Assembly: GCF_017810075.1 (NCBI RefSeq)
Contig: NZ_JADNYK010000007.1
Span: 62,001 to 126,000 of the forward strand
Reading direction: 5' to 3'
DNA: 64,000 nucleotides
Source: Pseudozobellia sp. WGM2
GTDB lineage: Bacteria > Bacteroidota > Bacteroidia > Flavobacteriales > Flavobacteriaceae
Positions 24,359 through 32,936 of this stretch are shown one piece after another; within the stretch, counting starts at the first letter, position 1; each line of letters starts with the position of its first letter. The notes under the pieces were generated by a model that saw only the letters and a list, made by a program, of their open reading frames with translations, made no database searches and was not told where the DNA came from. The position numbers and the translations under genes were made by a program.

Positions 24359-25384
24359 ATGTCCAATTCAAGAATAACTCTTAAAGATTTAGCAAAAGAA
24401 CTGGGGCTTTCACCCTCGACTATTTCCAGAGCGATTGCCGGGCACCCCGCAATCAGCAATGCAACCAAGCTTAAGGTTCAGCGCAAGGCAGAAGAACTAG
24501 GGTTCGCCCCTAATACTATCGCTGCAAGCTTCAGAAAGAAACGAACCTATTCCATCGGGATTATCGTACCAAAATTAGAAGTGCATTTTCATTCATTGGT
24601 AATTAGTGGAATTGAAGATTTGGCATATAGCAGAGGATATAACGTAACCATATTTCAATCGAAAGATTCTTTTGAACGTGAAAAGGAAATAACCAAGATT
24701 CTTCAAAACCGGTTGGTCGAAGGTATTATCGTATGTATCTCTAACGAAACAAAGAACTATTCACACTTTAAAAAATTTATTAAACTCGGTGTACCCATTA
24801 TTTTCTATGACCGAGTGCCATCTGAACTAAAGGCCAACAAGATAATTATTGATGATTTTGGTTCTGCATTTCGAGCTACCGAGCACCTTATAGAACAAGG
24901 CTGTCAAAGAATCGCCCATATTGCAGGTAATCAAAATACTTCTATTTTTAAAGATCGGTTCGAGGGGTATAAGGCAGCTTTAAAGGCTCACAAAATTGCT
25001 TTCGACCCAAATCTTGTGTTTGAAACCAAAAATTTGACCTACGAAGAAGGAGCATCAAGTGCCAAAGAACTGATAGCGCTCAAAAACAAGCCGGACGGAC
25101 TTTTCTGCTCCAACGACTATACGGCGATTAGTGCCATTCAAGTATTTCAAAAGGCCAATTATAAGGTACCAGAACAAATTGCCGTGGTCGGTTTTAGCAA
25201 CTACCCTATTTCTAGGGTAATCGAACCCAATCTTACCACGGTGAATGACCGCGCTTTTCAAATGGGTGAAGCCGCTACGAACTTATTGATAAGACAAATC
25301 GAGGATAAAGACAACCCTATCGATTTCGAAACTATTACCCTGAAAACGAACTTGATTGTTAGAGAATCTTCGTCAAGACACTAA
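24359..25384 (+). CDS. LacI-family transcriptional regulator of the GlcNAc operon
   Basis: A 341-residue DNA-binding regulator. The HTH is at about 5-25 (TLKDLAKELGLSPSTISRA), followed by the hinge helix (TIAASFRKKR). The periplasmic-binding-protein-like effector domain starts at about 62 (YSIGIIVP) and includes DGLFCSNDYTAISAIQVF and AVVGFSN. It is transcribed divergently from the GlcNAc operon, with CG-centred palindromes in front of both. It probably represses the operon and itself until it binds an effector such as GlcNAc-6-phosphate or an oligosaccharide; the effector is not predictable from sequence. It ends 33 bases from the convergent GH43 gene. Confidence 0.93.
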   Translation: MSNSRITLKDLAKELGLSPSTISRAIAGHPAISNATKLKVQRKAEELGFAPNTIAASFRKKRTYSIGIIVPKLEVHFHSLVISGIEDLAYSRGYNVTIFQSKDSFEREKEITKILQNRLVEGIIVCISNETKNYSHFKKFIKLGVPIIFYDRVPSELKANKIIIDDFGSAFRATEHLIEQGCQRIAHIAGNQNTSIFKDRFEGYKAALKAHKIAFDPNLVFETKNLTYEEGASSAKELIALKNKPDGLFCSNDYTAISAIQVFQKANYKVPEQIAVVGFSNYPISRVIEPNLTTVNDRAFQMGEAATNLLIRQIEDKDNPIDFETITLKTNLIVRESSSRH

Positions 25385-25417
25385 GCTTTCGAATAGAATT
25401 TTGGTTTTCACAAGAGT

Positions 25418-27565
25418 TTATAAATTACCGAGACTTACGGGATCGACACCCTCTAAGGTCGGCTTGATTTTTTTCATAGAACCATCCGCATTGAATTCTA
25501 ACTCGTCTATACACACCTCTCGATGAAAACCTGCCGGGCTACCCATAGTAATTCCCTTTGGTCTCGTAAAACGATGGTACACAATATACCAATCATCTGT
25601 ACCGGGCACATTGATTACCGAGTTGTGCCCAGTACCATAAATTTCTTTTTTCGAATCTTTTTCTATGACCAAATTTTCTTTAGGAATGCTCAATGGCCCC
25701 ATTGGAGAATTTGATGTTGCATATCGAACCCGGTAATTGGGACTACGGGTATCATCTTCCGACCACATGAAATAATAGGTTCCATTTCTATAAAAAACCT
25801 CGGTACCTTCTCTGAAGGTACCATCTTCTGGCGTAAGGTCTGTCAAGGTTTCCTTTTTAAGCGAAACCATATCATCATTTAATTCGGCAGCGGCCATAAA
25901 TCCATTACCATAATAAAAATAAGACTTTCCGCTTACGGGGTCGGTAAAAACATCAGGGTCGATTACTTGACCGCCCTTAGCCTCCTTTGTTTTATAATCG
26001 ACAAAAGCATGACCCAAATCTTTGAACGGACCAGCAGGATTATCAGCCACGGCAACCCCAATATTTTGTGCAGCGGTATAATAGTAATAGTACTTATACC
26101 CATTTTCGGTTTTCTTCTCGGCAATACATGGTGCCCATGCATTTCTGTCGGCCCAAGAAACATCGTTATTTAAATCTAAAATAACACCTTCATCGTTCCA
26201 GTTGACTAAATCAGAGGAAGAAAAAGTTTTAAAATAAGTACCTGACCAACTATCGAATCCATCACTGGTAGGGTAGAGATAGAATTTATTATCTGTATGG
26301 GAAAAAACAATTTCGGGGTCGGCATAATAGCCTTCCAATACCGGGTTATGATCCTCAGAAATCTTTATACTGTATTCTGCCATTTCCTCATTTGGCAATT
26401 CTAAGCTAACGGAACTCGAAACGTTATTTTTAGATTCTGCTTGCTTTACTCCCGGAAAAAGCACCAACTTCGGTTTTAATGCCTCAATGTTAGTTCCCGG
26501 TTGTACCGGAATATAGAGCTCTTGCTTTTCTCTATTGCTATAAATATTATGTGTTTTAATTTCTGTCGCTTCAGCACCCAAGACAAGTGGCAGGTCTCTA
26601 GAGGGAAATGCTTTTACCAATCGAGCAGCTTCCGCCTCAGAAATTGTAATTACAGTGCCGTGTCGGGGGTGAAAATCCATAGAAACAACATCAGCCCCTA
26701 AAGCTTCAAAGTTTGTCAGGTCGGTACTTTTGGCAAATTGATAACGACCATCCATATACATATCATACAATAAGATATAGGTGTCATCATCTAACAACTT
26801 AAAAACCCCCGACCCTTCGACAGCCTTATCTGTCTGGTCGACATTGCCCGCTAATGACTCGTAGCCTTCGGTTAAATTTTTGGAGGTAGCTACTTTTATT
26901 CCTTTATCATCAGTGCCTTCCGTCTTATAGAACAAATGGTAAGTACCATCCTTTAAAATAATGTCTCCATCGATACAGGCTTTTTCATCAGGACTAAAGA
27001 AAAGCTGTTTAGGCTCAGTAGCTAGATCAGAAAAATCTTCATTGGCGTAGCTGTAGTAGATTTTATCATAACTACCAGGCTCAAGCATTGAAAAGTACAC
27101 CATTAATTTATCGGCCTTTTCATCGTAAAATGTTTGTGGGGCCCAGGCGCGGGTAATTTCTGAAAATGAGGCAAAACGTTCTGGTATGTTGATCACGTGC
27201 GATTTCCAAGAAATCAAATCTTTCGACCGCATTAAGACTATTTTGGTATTACTCCACCCATTTTTGGTCAACAAATCGGTTACCGTCATATAAAAATAGC
27301 CGTCGTTTCCCCTAAGAATATGTGGATCGCGAACACCTCCGGTTTCACTTATTTCACCAGATGCAATTATGGGCTGGTCATTATTTAGCGCATAATAATT
27401 GAAACCATCACGACTTAAAGCATAGCGTATGGCCTCTTCACCTTCGCCATTACCCGTAAAGTAGGTGAAAAGATAGGCGGTATGGTCTTGTGAAGATTGG
27501 TTTTCGGCGCAAGATGTTAATATTGCCAATACTCCAAAAAAAAGAAAAAAACACTTTGTGCTCAT
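25418..27565 (-). CDS. Lipoprotein with two GH43 catalytic domains (arabinan/xylan-type side-chain hydrolase)
   Basis: A 715-residue lipoprotein with lipobox ILTSC (Cys19). The first five-bladed GH43 domain spans about 27-325, with candidate residues Asp80 (VRDPH), Asp199/Asp201 (CIDGD) and Glu250 (VEGSG). A 75-residue beta-rich linker follows. The second GH43 domain spans about 408-715, with Asp416 (YADPE), Asp536/Asp538 (IDPDV) and Glu587 (REGTE). Both triads (base, pKa modulator, acid) look complete. GH43 includes alpha-L-arabinofuranosidases, arabinanases and beta-xylosidases. The nearby ara operon and a candidate AraR site upstream favour arabinose release. The gene is convergent with the LacI gene and divergent from the ECF sigma gene. 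Confidence 0.9.
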   Translation of the reverse strand: MSTKCFFLFFGVLAILTSCAENQSSQDHTAYLFTYFTGNGEGEEAIRYALSRDGFNYYALNNDQPIIASGEISETGGVRDPHILRGNDGYFYMTVTDLLTKNGWSNTKIVLMRSKDLISWKSHVINIPERFASFSEITRAWAPQTFYDEKADKLMVYFSMLEPGSYDKIYYSYANEDFSDLATEPKQLFFSPDEKACIDGDIILKDGTYHLFYKTEGTDDKGIKVATSKNLTEGYESLAGNVDQTDKAVEGSGVFKLLDDDTYILLYDMYMDGRYQFAKSTDLTNFEALGADVVSMDFHPRHGTVITISEAEAARLVKAFPSRDLPLVLGAEATEIKTHNIYSNREKQELYIPVQPGTNIEALKPKLVLFPGVKQAESKNNVSSSVSLELPNEEMAEYSIKISEDHNPVLEGYYADPEIVFSHTDNKFYLYPTSDGFDSWSGTYFKTFSSSDLVNWNDEGVILDLNNDVSWADRNAWAPCIAEKKTENGYKYYYYYTAAQNIGVAVADNPAGPFKDLGHAFVDYKTKEAKGGQVIDPDVFTDPVSGKSYFYYGNGFMAAAELNDDMVSLKKETLTDLTPEDGTFREGTEVFYRNGTYYFMWSEDDTRSPNYRVRYATSNSPMGPLSIPKENLVIEKDSKKEIYGTGHNSVINVPGTDDWYIVYHRFTRPKGITMGSPAGFHREVCIDELEFNADGSMKKIKPTLEGVDPVSLGNL

Positions 27566-27606
27566 GGTCGGTACAGATTATTCTTTGTTATTCGATTTTA
27601 CGAAAA

Positions 27607-27648
27607 TACACTAAAAATTTATAAATGTATTTTTTACACTAAAAATTT
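27607..27648. promoter_or_regulatory. Direct repeat and candidate AraR operator upstream of the GH43 gene
   Basis: TACACTAAAAATTT occurs twice (27607-27620 and 27635-27648), 28 bases apart. The 17 bases at 27624-27640 (AATGTAT then ACACT at the ends) match 14 of 17 positions of the inverted repeat in front of araR. The site lies about 60-75 bases before the GH43 start codon and also near the start of the divergent sigma-factor gene. Confidence 0.5.
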
Positions 27649-27808
27649 CATTTGAGAATATCTTGGATTTAAGTCCGAATTGTAAGATTAGTCTTCGCAA
27701 TTAATGAACAAACGGGAAGATAGCATACAAACAAAAATAAAATCATATGCCCAATCATTAAGAATTTGTAAATTGCTGGCTATAATTGTTTCGATTCCAA
27801 AAAATATC

Positions 27809-28387
27809 ATGCCAGAAAATTCACAGACTGTTAAATCAAAATCGCCGGCCTTCTTTGATGGTGAAGATGATTTCAACACGATGTATAATTTCTACAAGCC
27901 CAAATTGTTTACCATAGCCAATAGTTACGTAAATTCAAGGGAAGATGCCGAAGAAATTGTTCATGATGTACTTATAAAACTTTGGGAGAAAAAGGAAAAT
28001 ATTACCGTAACCTCTAATCTTACAGGCTATATCTATCGAATGACACGAAATGCCTGCTTAGATTACTTGCGTTCACATAAGAATAGACTTTCAAAAGAAA
28101 CTACAAGCGATCAACAAGAACATTGGCTTAATTACACTGCTCTCTCCGACGATGCGGCTTCTGCCGTTATGGCCAAAGAACTTCAAACTTTGGTTGATAG
28201 TGCCGTTAAACACTTACCTGAAAAATGTAAGAATGTATTTGTGAAAAGTAGGTTGGACGGACTTGGGCACAAAGAAATTTCAGAACAATTGAAAATTTCA
28301 CCTAAAACCGTTGAAAACCATATTTCAAGGGCCTTAAGAGAACTTAAAACGGTTCTAAAAGAATACTTACCTATACTTTTCATCTAA
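27809..28387 (+). CDS. ECF-family RNA polymerase sigma factor
   Basis: A sigma factor of about 192 residues. Region 2 spans roughly the first 90 residues (FYKPKLFTIANSYVNSREDAEEIVHDVLIKLWEKK, TGYIYRMTRNACLDYLRS). Region 4 lies at the C-terminus (LPEKCKNVFVKSRLDG, HKEISEQLKISPKTVENHISRALRELK). I chose ATG 27809. The frame is open from ATG 27704, but the extra 35 residues lie before the family domain and resemble no sigma-factor sequence. It is followed by a FecR anti-sigma gene and an STN-type SusC gene, so it should direct transcription of that SusC/D pair on ligand binding. Confidence 0.92.
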   Translation: MPENSQTVKSKSPAFFDGEDDFNTMYNFYKPKLFTIANSYVNSREDAEEIVHDVLIKLWEKKENITVTSNLTGYIYRMTRNACLDYLRSHKNRLSKETTSDQQEHWLNYTALSDDAASAVMAKELQTLVDSAVKHLPEKCKNVFVKSRLDGLGHKEISEQLKISPKTVENHISRALRELKTVLKEYLPILFI

Positions 28388-28457
28388 AATTTCTTATCTC
28401 GACTAGGGGGAGTTTACCATTTTTTCGTCTTGATAGAAACACTGCACCACAAATTAA

Positions 28458-29402
28458 ATGAACAAGAGGGATATCACAGCATTGGTAGAAGGCCGGCTTT
28501 CAGATAAAAGAAAGAAAGAGGTTATCAAATGGTTGATTAAAAACCCTAAGCAGCAACGGCGATATAACTATTTAAAAGCCCGACATGTAGCTCAGCTTCT
28601 AAGAGAATCAGACCCTAATTATTCAAAATATAATTTGAACAGACGCGCTACTATTTACAAAATAATAGGTGCTGCAGCTCTAGTGACCATTCTCGTCTCT
28701 TTGTCTCTTCTTTTTAATGGTGAACAAGCCACTACAGAGGTATCAGAATCGACAATCGTGATGACAGAAACCTCTATTGGGGAATTTAGAACAATTGAAC
28801 TTTCTGATGGGTCTAAAATTATGCTCAATGCCAATACTTCGCTCATATACCCTCAAACATTTTCGAAAGAAATAAGAGAGGTCAGTCTTCAGGGTGAAGC
28901 TTTTTTTGACATCGCTCATAATTCAGATAGACCCTTTGTAGTCAACACTGAGAATGGCATGAAAATTCATGTTCTTGGCACTACCTTCAATGTTAAATCG
29001 TATCCTGAAGATCAAAATATAGAGACCACCCTGGTATCGGGTAAAGTTCGGGTCATAGAAGAAAAAGATAATAAGACCGTAGTTCTTAACCCCTCTCAAA
29101 GGGCTACCTATGTTAAAAATGAAGATAAAATTATAATCGAGAAGGTACAGACCAGTAATCTTACGGCTTGGCGACAAGGCAAGCTCATTTACGATGAAAC
29201 GCCCATCAGAGAAGTAATTGGTGATTTAAAAAGAAAATATCAGGTTTCTATCTCAGTAGAGTCTCCAGAAATCATGAATTATGAATATACCGGTTCTTTC
29301 GACAACTTGAGCATAGAACAAATTATGGCCCTTTTTGAGGTATCATCACCTATAAAATATAAACTGAACGATAACAAAATCACACTATATATGAAGAAAT
29401 AA
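28458..29402 (+). CDS. FecR-family anti-sigma factor
   Basis: A 314-residue inner-membrane protein. An N-terminal cytoplasmic helical segment (1-65) should bind the sigma factor. One membrane helix lies at about 68-88 (IIGAAALVTILVSLSLLF). The periplasmic FecR domain covers about 105-215 (RTIELSDGSKIMLNANTSL, SLQGEAFFDIAHNSDRPF, VHVLGTTFNVKSY-like stretch). The C-terminal DUF4974/STN-like domain (245-314) should contact the signalling domain of the SusC. It is 70 bases downstream of the sigma gene. Confidence 0.93.
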   Translation: MNKRDITALVEGRLSDKRKKEVIKWLIKNPKQQRRYNYLKARHVAQLLRESDPNYSKYNLNRRATIYKIIGAAALVTILVSLSLLFNGEQATTEVSESTIVMTETSIGEFRTIELSDGSKIMLNANTSLIYPQTFSKEIREVSLQGEAFFDIAHNSDRPFVVNTENGMKIHVLGTTFNVKSYPEDQNIETTLVSGKVRVIEEKDNKTVVLNPSQRATYVKNEDKIIIEKVQTSNLTAWRQGKLIYDETPIREVIGDLKRKYQVSISVESPEIMNYEYTGSFDNLSIEQIMALFEVSSPIKYKLNDNKITLYMKK

Positions 29403-29414
29403 AAACTAAAAAGA

Positions 29415-29442
29415 AGAGGAAAGTGCTGCAACACTCCCCTCT
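29415..29442 (+). repeat. Hairpin between fecR and the STN-SusC gene
   Basis: A stem of 11 positions (9 paired, two A-C mismatches) with the loop CTGCAA lies in the 93-base gap. There is no T-run after it, so it may be an mRNA-stability or partial-attenuation element. Confidence 0.35.
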
Positions 29443-29495
29443 TTGAATAATCATCTAACTACTTAGTAATTAAACAACTTAAACTATTCAAAATT

Positions 29496-32400
29496 ATGGA
29501 AAAAAAGGATCATTTTTTTTCAAAGATCCCTATTATTAGGATAATGAAAATCTACGTCATATTATTGGTCTTTACATTAGGCAAGTTATTTGCCTCAGAA
29601 ATCAAGGCTCAGAGCATTTCGTTAGAAGTGAATAACGTAAGGTTAAAAAAGATTCTCAACGAAATTGAACGCAAAAGCGACTATAGTTTTTTCTACAACA
29701 ACAGCATTATAGATGTATATAAAAAACAGTCATTGAGCGTTGAAGACAAGAACGTTAACGAGGTACTGGAAGCACTTTTTGCCAATTCTAATATTGATTA
29801 CAGCTTTGTTCGAGACCAAATTATCCTGTTTCCGAAAGACAATCCGGAAATAAAGGAGAAAATCGAAAATCTGCTCAACGCGCAAATTAGCAATATGCCA
29901 TCGGTTTTGAGTCCACAAAAAATCAATGAGCTAATTCAGAGCAATGTTCAGTTCACGGTTCAGGGTACGGTTAGTGATAATGCCGGTACACCTATACCTG
30001 GTGTCAGCGTTGTTGTCAAGGGTACATCCAAAGGAACGGCTACCGATTTTGACGGAAATTATAGTATTATGGCCGATGCCGGTGATGTGCTTTCTTTCAG
30101 CTATATAGGCTTCACCTCGAAAGAGGTTCCTGTCAACGACCAACAGACCATCAACGTAACTTTAGAGGAAAATGTTGATGCACTTGAAGAAGTTGTAGTT
30201 GTAGGTTATGGTACACAAAGAAAATCAGACCTTACCGGTGCCGTTAGCGCCGTAAGCAGCGAAGACCTTTTAAAAGCCCCCGTGAATAATGCATTACAGG
30301 GCATGCGGGGTAAGGTTGCTGGTGTAAACGTGTTTTTGAACTCTGGTTCTCCCACAGGCTCCCCAAGAATTGTTATCAGGGGTGTAGGTACCATCAACTC
30401 GTCATCAGACCCTCTATATGTGGTTGATGGGGTTGTTATGGATGACATCAAATTCATAAACCCTAATGATATTGAGCGCATGGAAGTTCTTAAAGATGCT
30501 TCCTCTGCTTCTATCTATGGTGCCCGTGGTGCCAATGGTGTTGTTTTGATTACGACCAAAAGAGGTGGTCAAGATGGAAAGGTAACCATTGGTTATGACG
30601 GATTTATCAGCGTTGGTAGCATCCGCAAGAAAATGGATCTGTTAAATGCCGATGAATGGCTAGAAGTCGTTAGAACCGGTATGGAGAACACTCCAAAATA
30701 CCGTCCAGATTCGCCAGCTCCGGTATTCACTACCAACGACCGTCGATTGTTCGATGAAAACGGAAATCCGTTGTATGATACAGATTGGCAGGATGAGGCT
30801 ACAAGAACCGCCTTCTCTACCAACCACCAACTTTCGGTTCAGCAAGGAAATGAGAATTCTTCAGTAGGTGTGTTCTTGAACTACTCACATGTAGAAGGTA
30901 TTATGCTGAACAACAAATTAGACCGTATCAGCGGTAAGATTGCCTATGACGTAACCCCAAAAGATTGGCTGAAAATTGGTGTAAACCTTATGGTCAATGA
31001 TGTAAAAGACACAGAATTTGAAGAAGGTGGCGGTGGCCAATTGCCACGTAGAACTATGATCGAGATGCCTCCTATCTTCCCGGTAAAATTCCCTGATGGA
31101 ACTTGGAGCAATAGCCAAATGATTTCCGATGCCTATAATTTGGAATCTATGGCCAACCCAGTACATGTTCTGGAAACTCAAGAACGCAAGTGGGAAAGAA
31201 ACCAGATGTTCGGTAATTTTTACGTGAACTTCAATATTCTTCCAGGTCTAGAACTTAGAAGTCAGTTCGGTTTTGACAAGAACATCCGTAACAAGAAGGA
31301 ATATTCTCCAAGAGATTTGGTAAATATTTCAGCTCCTGATGGCTTCGGTAGAATTTTCAACGAAAAAAGTACTTACTGGCAACAGGAAAATTACCTGACC
31401 TATACACAAGATTTTGACAAGCATAGAGTTAACGCAATGTTAGGTCTAAGCTGGCAAGAACGCCAATACGAGTCTTCTAATATCTACGCTAGAGGATTTA
31501 GCGATGACTTTTTCAAATACAACAACATTGGTTCTGCAAGCAACCCAAATGCACCGGAATCTGCTACAGAAGAATGGGCGCTTAATTCCTATTTTGTAAG
31601 AGCCGGTTATACCTTTGATGACAAATACCTGATTACCCTTACTGCTAGGGCCGATGGTTCTTCCCGTTTTGGTAAAGATAATAAGTACGGCTTCTTCCCT
31701 TCAATAGGTGCGGGCTGGAACATTAGTGAAGAAGAGTTCATGCAAGATGTAGAATTCATAGACCGTCTGAAACTACGCGGTAGCTATGGTATCACCGGAA
31801 ACACTGAAATTACACCTTACAGTTCTTTGGCAACGGTATCGGCAGGAACTGTATTGCTAAATGGCAGTCGTGTGAGTTCAAGCTCAGTTAACAGATTGGC
31901 AAACCCTGGTTTAGAATGGGAAAAAACAAGCCAGTTTGATATTGGTATCGATTTATCGGCCTTTAACCACCGTTTAAGTTTAGAGTTCGATTATTATGAC
32001 AAGTTGACCAAAGACCTTTTATTAGATAGACCGGTTCCTTATACCACAGGCTTTACGTCTGTAAGAGATAACATTGGTTCTGTATCTAACAAAGGTATCG
32101 AGGCAATGATTACTGGAGATATTGTTCGTGGTGAGGATTTTGGATGGGATTCTTCCTTCAACATGAACTACAACAAAAACACCATTGAAAGCTTAGGCGA
32201 AAACGATGAGGACATTGAACCTGGTCCATTTTGGGTATCGGGTAGCCAGACCATACTTCGCGTAGGAGAGTCTTTGAGCTCTTTCTACGGATACGAAAGA
32301 TTGGGTACTTGGGGTACCGATGAAGTGGCCGAAGCTGCTGCCGTTGGTGCCGTTCCCGGAGAAGCCAAGCGTTCTGCGGACAAGAAGATTCTTGGCAAAG

Positions 32401-32918
32401 GTTTACCTGATGTTACAGGAAGCTTTATCAACAACTTCAGGTACAAGAATTTTGACTTGACTGCCGATATTCAGTTCGTAGCAGGTGTTGAAATCATGCA
32501 ACAGTTCTACCACTCTACCGAAGACCGTTCCGGTATTGCCAATGGTTTGGCTACCATTCTTTACGACGGGTGGACGGAGAACAACCAGAACACTATGGTT
32601 CAAGAAATTAGAAACCAAGCATATGCCGGTCAGAACAGTCAGGTAGATAGCAGATGGGTGGTTGATGGTTCTTACATAAGAGGTAATCTTTTCTCTTTAG
32701 GATATAGTTTCGATGAGCAATTTTTAGATATCATCGGCCTCAACACTCTTAGGGTTTACGCCAGTGTCGAAAATGCATTCGTGATACACTCTAAAGATTT
32801 TCAGGGATATGACCCTGAAGCATCATCTTGGGAAGATAACCAATGGGGACAGAACATTTTCTTCTTCCAGTACCCAAAACCAAGAACGTTCACCTTGGGA
32901 TGTAGCCTTAAATTTTAA
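29496..32918 (+). CDS. SusC-family TonB-dependent transducer with STN signalling domain
   Basis: A 1140-residue transporter and signal transducer. A signal peptide (to about 38, IKAQ) leads into an STN/secretin-type domain (40-112, SLEVNNVRLKKILNEIERKS). The carboxypeptidase-regulatory-like domain (150-235), TonB box (ALEEVVVVGYG), plug (NALQGMRGKVAGVNVF, PLYVVDGVVMDD, SSASIYGARGANGVVLITTK) and barrel follow, ending in a terminal Phe. The STN domain pairs it with the FecR/ECF genes just upstream: substrate binding outside would release the sigma factor. Substrate is unknown; the neighbourhood suggests arabinose-containing oligosaccharides. Confidence 0.96.
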   Translation: MEKKDHFFSKIPIIRIMKIYVILLVFTLGKLFASEIKAQSISLEVNNVRLKKILNEIERKSDYSFFYNNSIIDVYKKQSLSVEDKNVNEVLEALFANSNIDYSFVRDQIILFPKDNPEIKEKIENLLNAQISNMPSVLSPQKINELIQSNVQFTVQGTVSDNAGTPIPGVSVVVKGTSKGTATDFDGNYSIMADAGDVLSFSYIGFTSKEVPVNDQQTINVTLEENVDALEEVVVVGYGTQRKSDLTGAVSAVSSEDLLKAPVNNALQGMRGKVAGVNVFLNSGSPTGSPRIVIRGVGTINSSSDPLYVVDGVVMDDIKFINPNDIERMEVLKDASSASIYGARGANGVVLITTKRGGQDGKVTIGYDGFISVGSIRKKMDLLNADEWLEVVRTGMENTPKYRPDSPAPVFTTNDRRLFDENGNPLYDTDWQDEATRTAFSTNHQLSVQQGNENSSVGVFLNYSHVEGIMLNNKLDRISGKIAYDVTPKDWLKIGVNLMVNDVKDTEFEEGGGGQLPRRTMIEMPPIFPVKFPDGTWSNSQMISDAYNLESMANPVHVLETQERKWERNQMFGNFYVNFNILPGLELRSQFGFDKNIRNKKEYSPRDLVNISAPDGFGRIFNEKSTYWQQENYLTYTQDFDKHRVNAMLGLSWQERQYESSNIYARGFSDDFFKYNNIGSASNPNAPESATEEWALNSYFVRAGYTFDDKYLITLTARADGSSRFGKDNKYGFFPSIGAGWNISEEEFMQDVEFIDRLKLRGSYGITGNTEITPYSSLATVSAGTVLLNGSRVSSSSVNRLANPGLEWEKTSQFDIGIDLSAFNHRLSLEFDYYDKLTKDLLLDRPVPYTTGFTSVRDNIGSVSNKGIEAMITGDIVRGEDFGWDSSFNMNYNKNTIESLGENDEDIEPGPFWVSGSQTILRVGESLSSFYGYERLGTWGTDEVAEAAAVGAVPGEAKRSADKKILGKGLPDVTGSFINNFRYKNFDLTADIQFVAGVEIMQQFYHSTEDRSGIANGLATILYDGWTENNQNTMVQEIRNQAYAGQNSQVDSRWVVDGSYIRGNLFSLGYSFDEQFLDIIGLNTLRVYASVENAFVIHSKDFQGYDPEASSWEDNQWGQNIFFFQYPKPRTFTLGCSLKF

Positions 32919-32936
32919 TGCTTAAAAAAAAATATC

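Noticed and set aside
27607-27648. Direct repeat with 28-base period considered as a replication iteron or attachment site
   Set aside because: There are only two copies, and no replication or integrase gene is nearby. A regulatory site fits the setting better.
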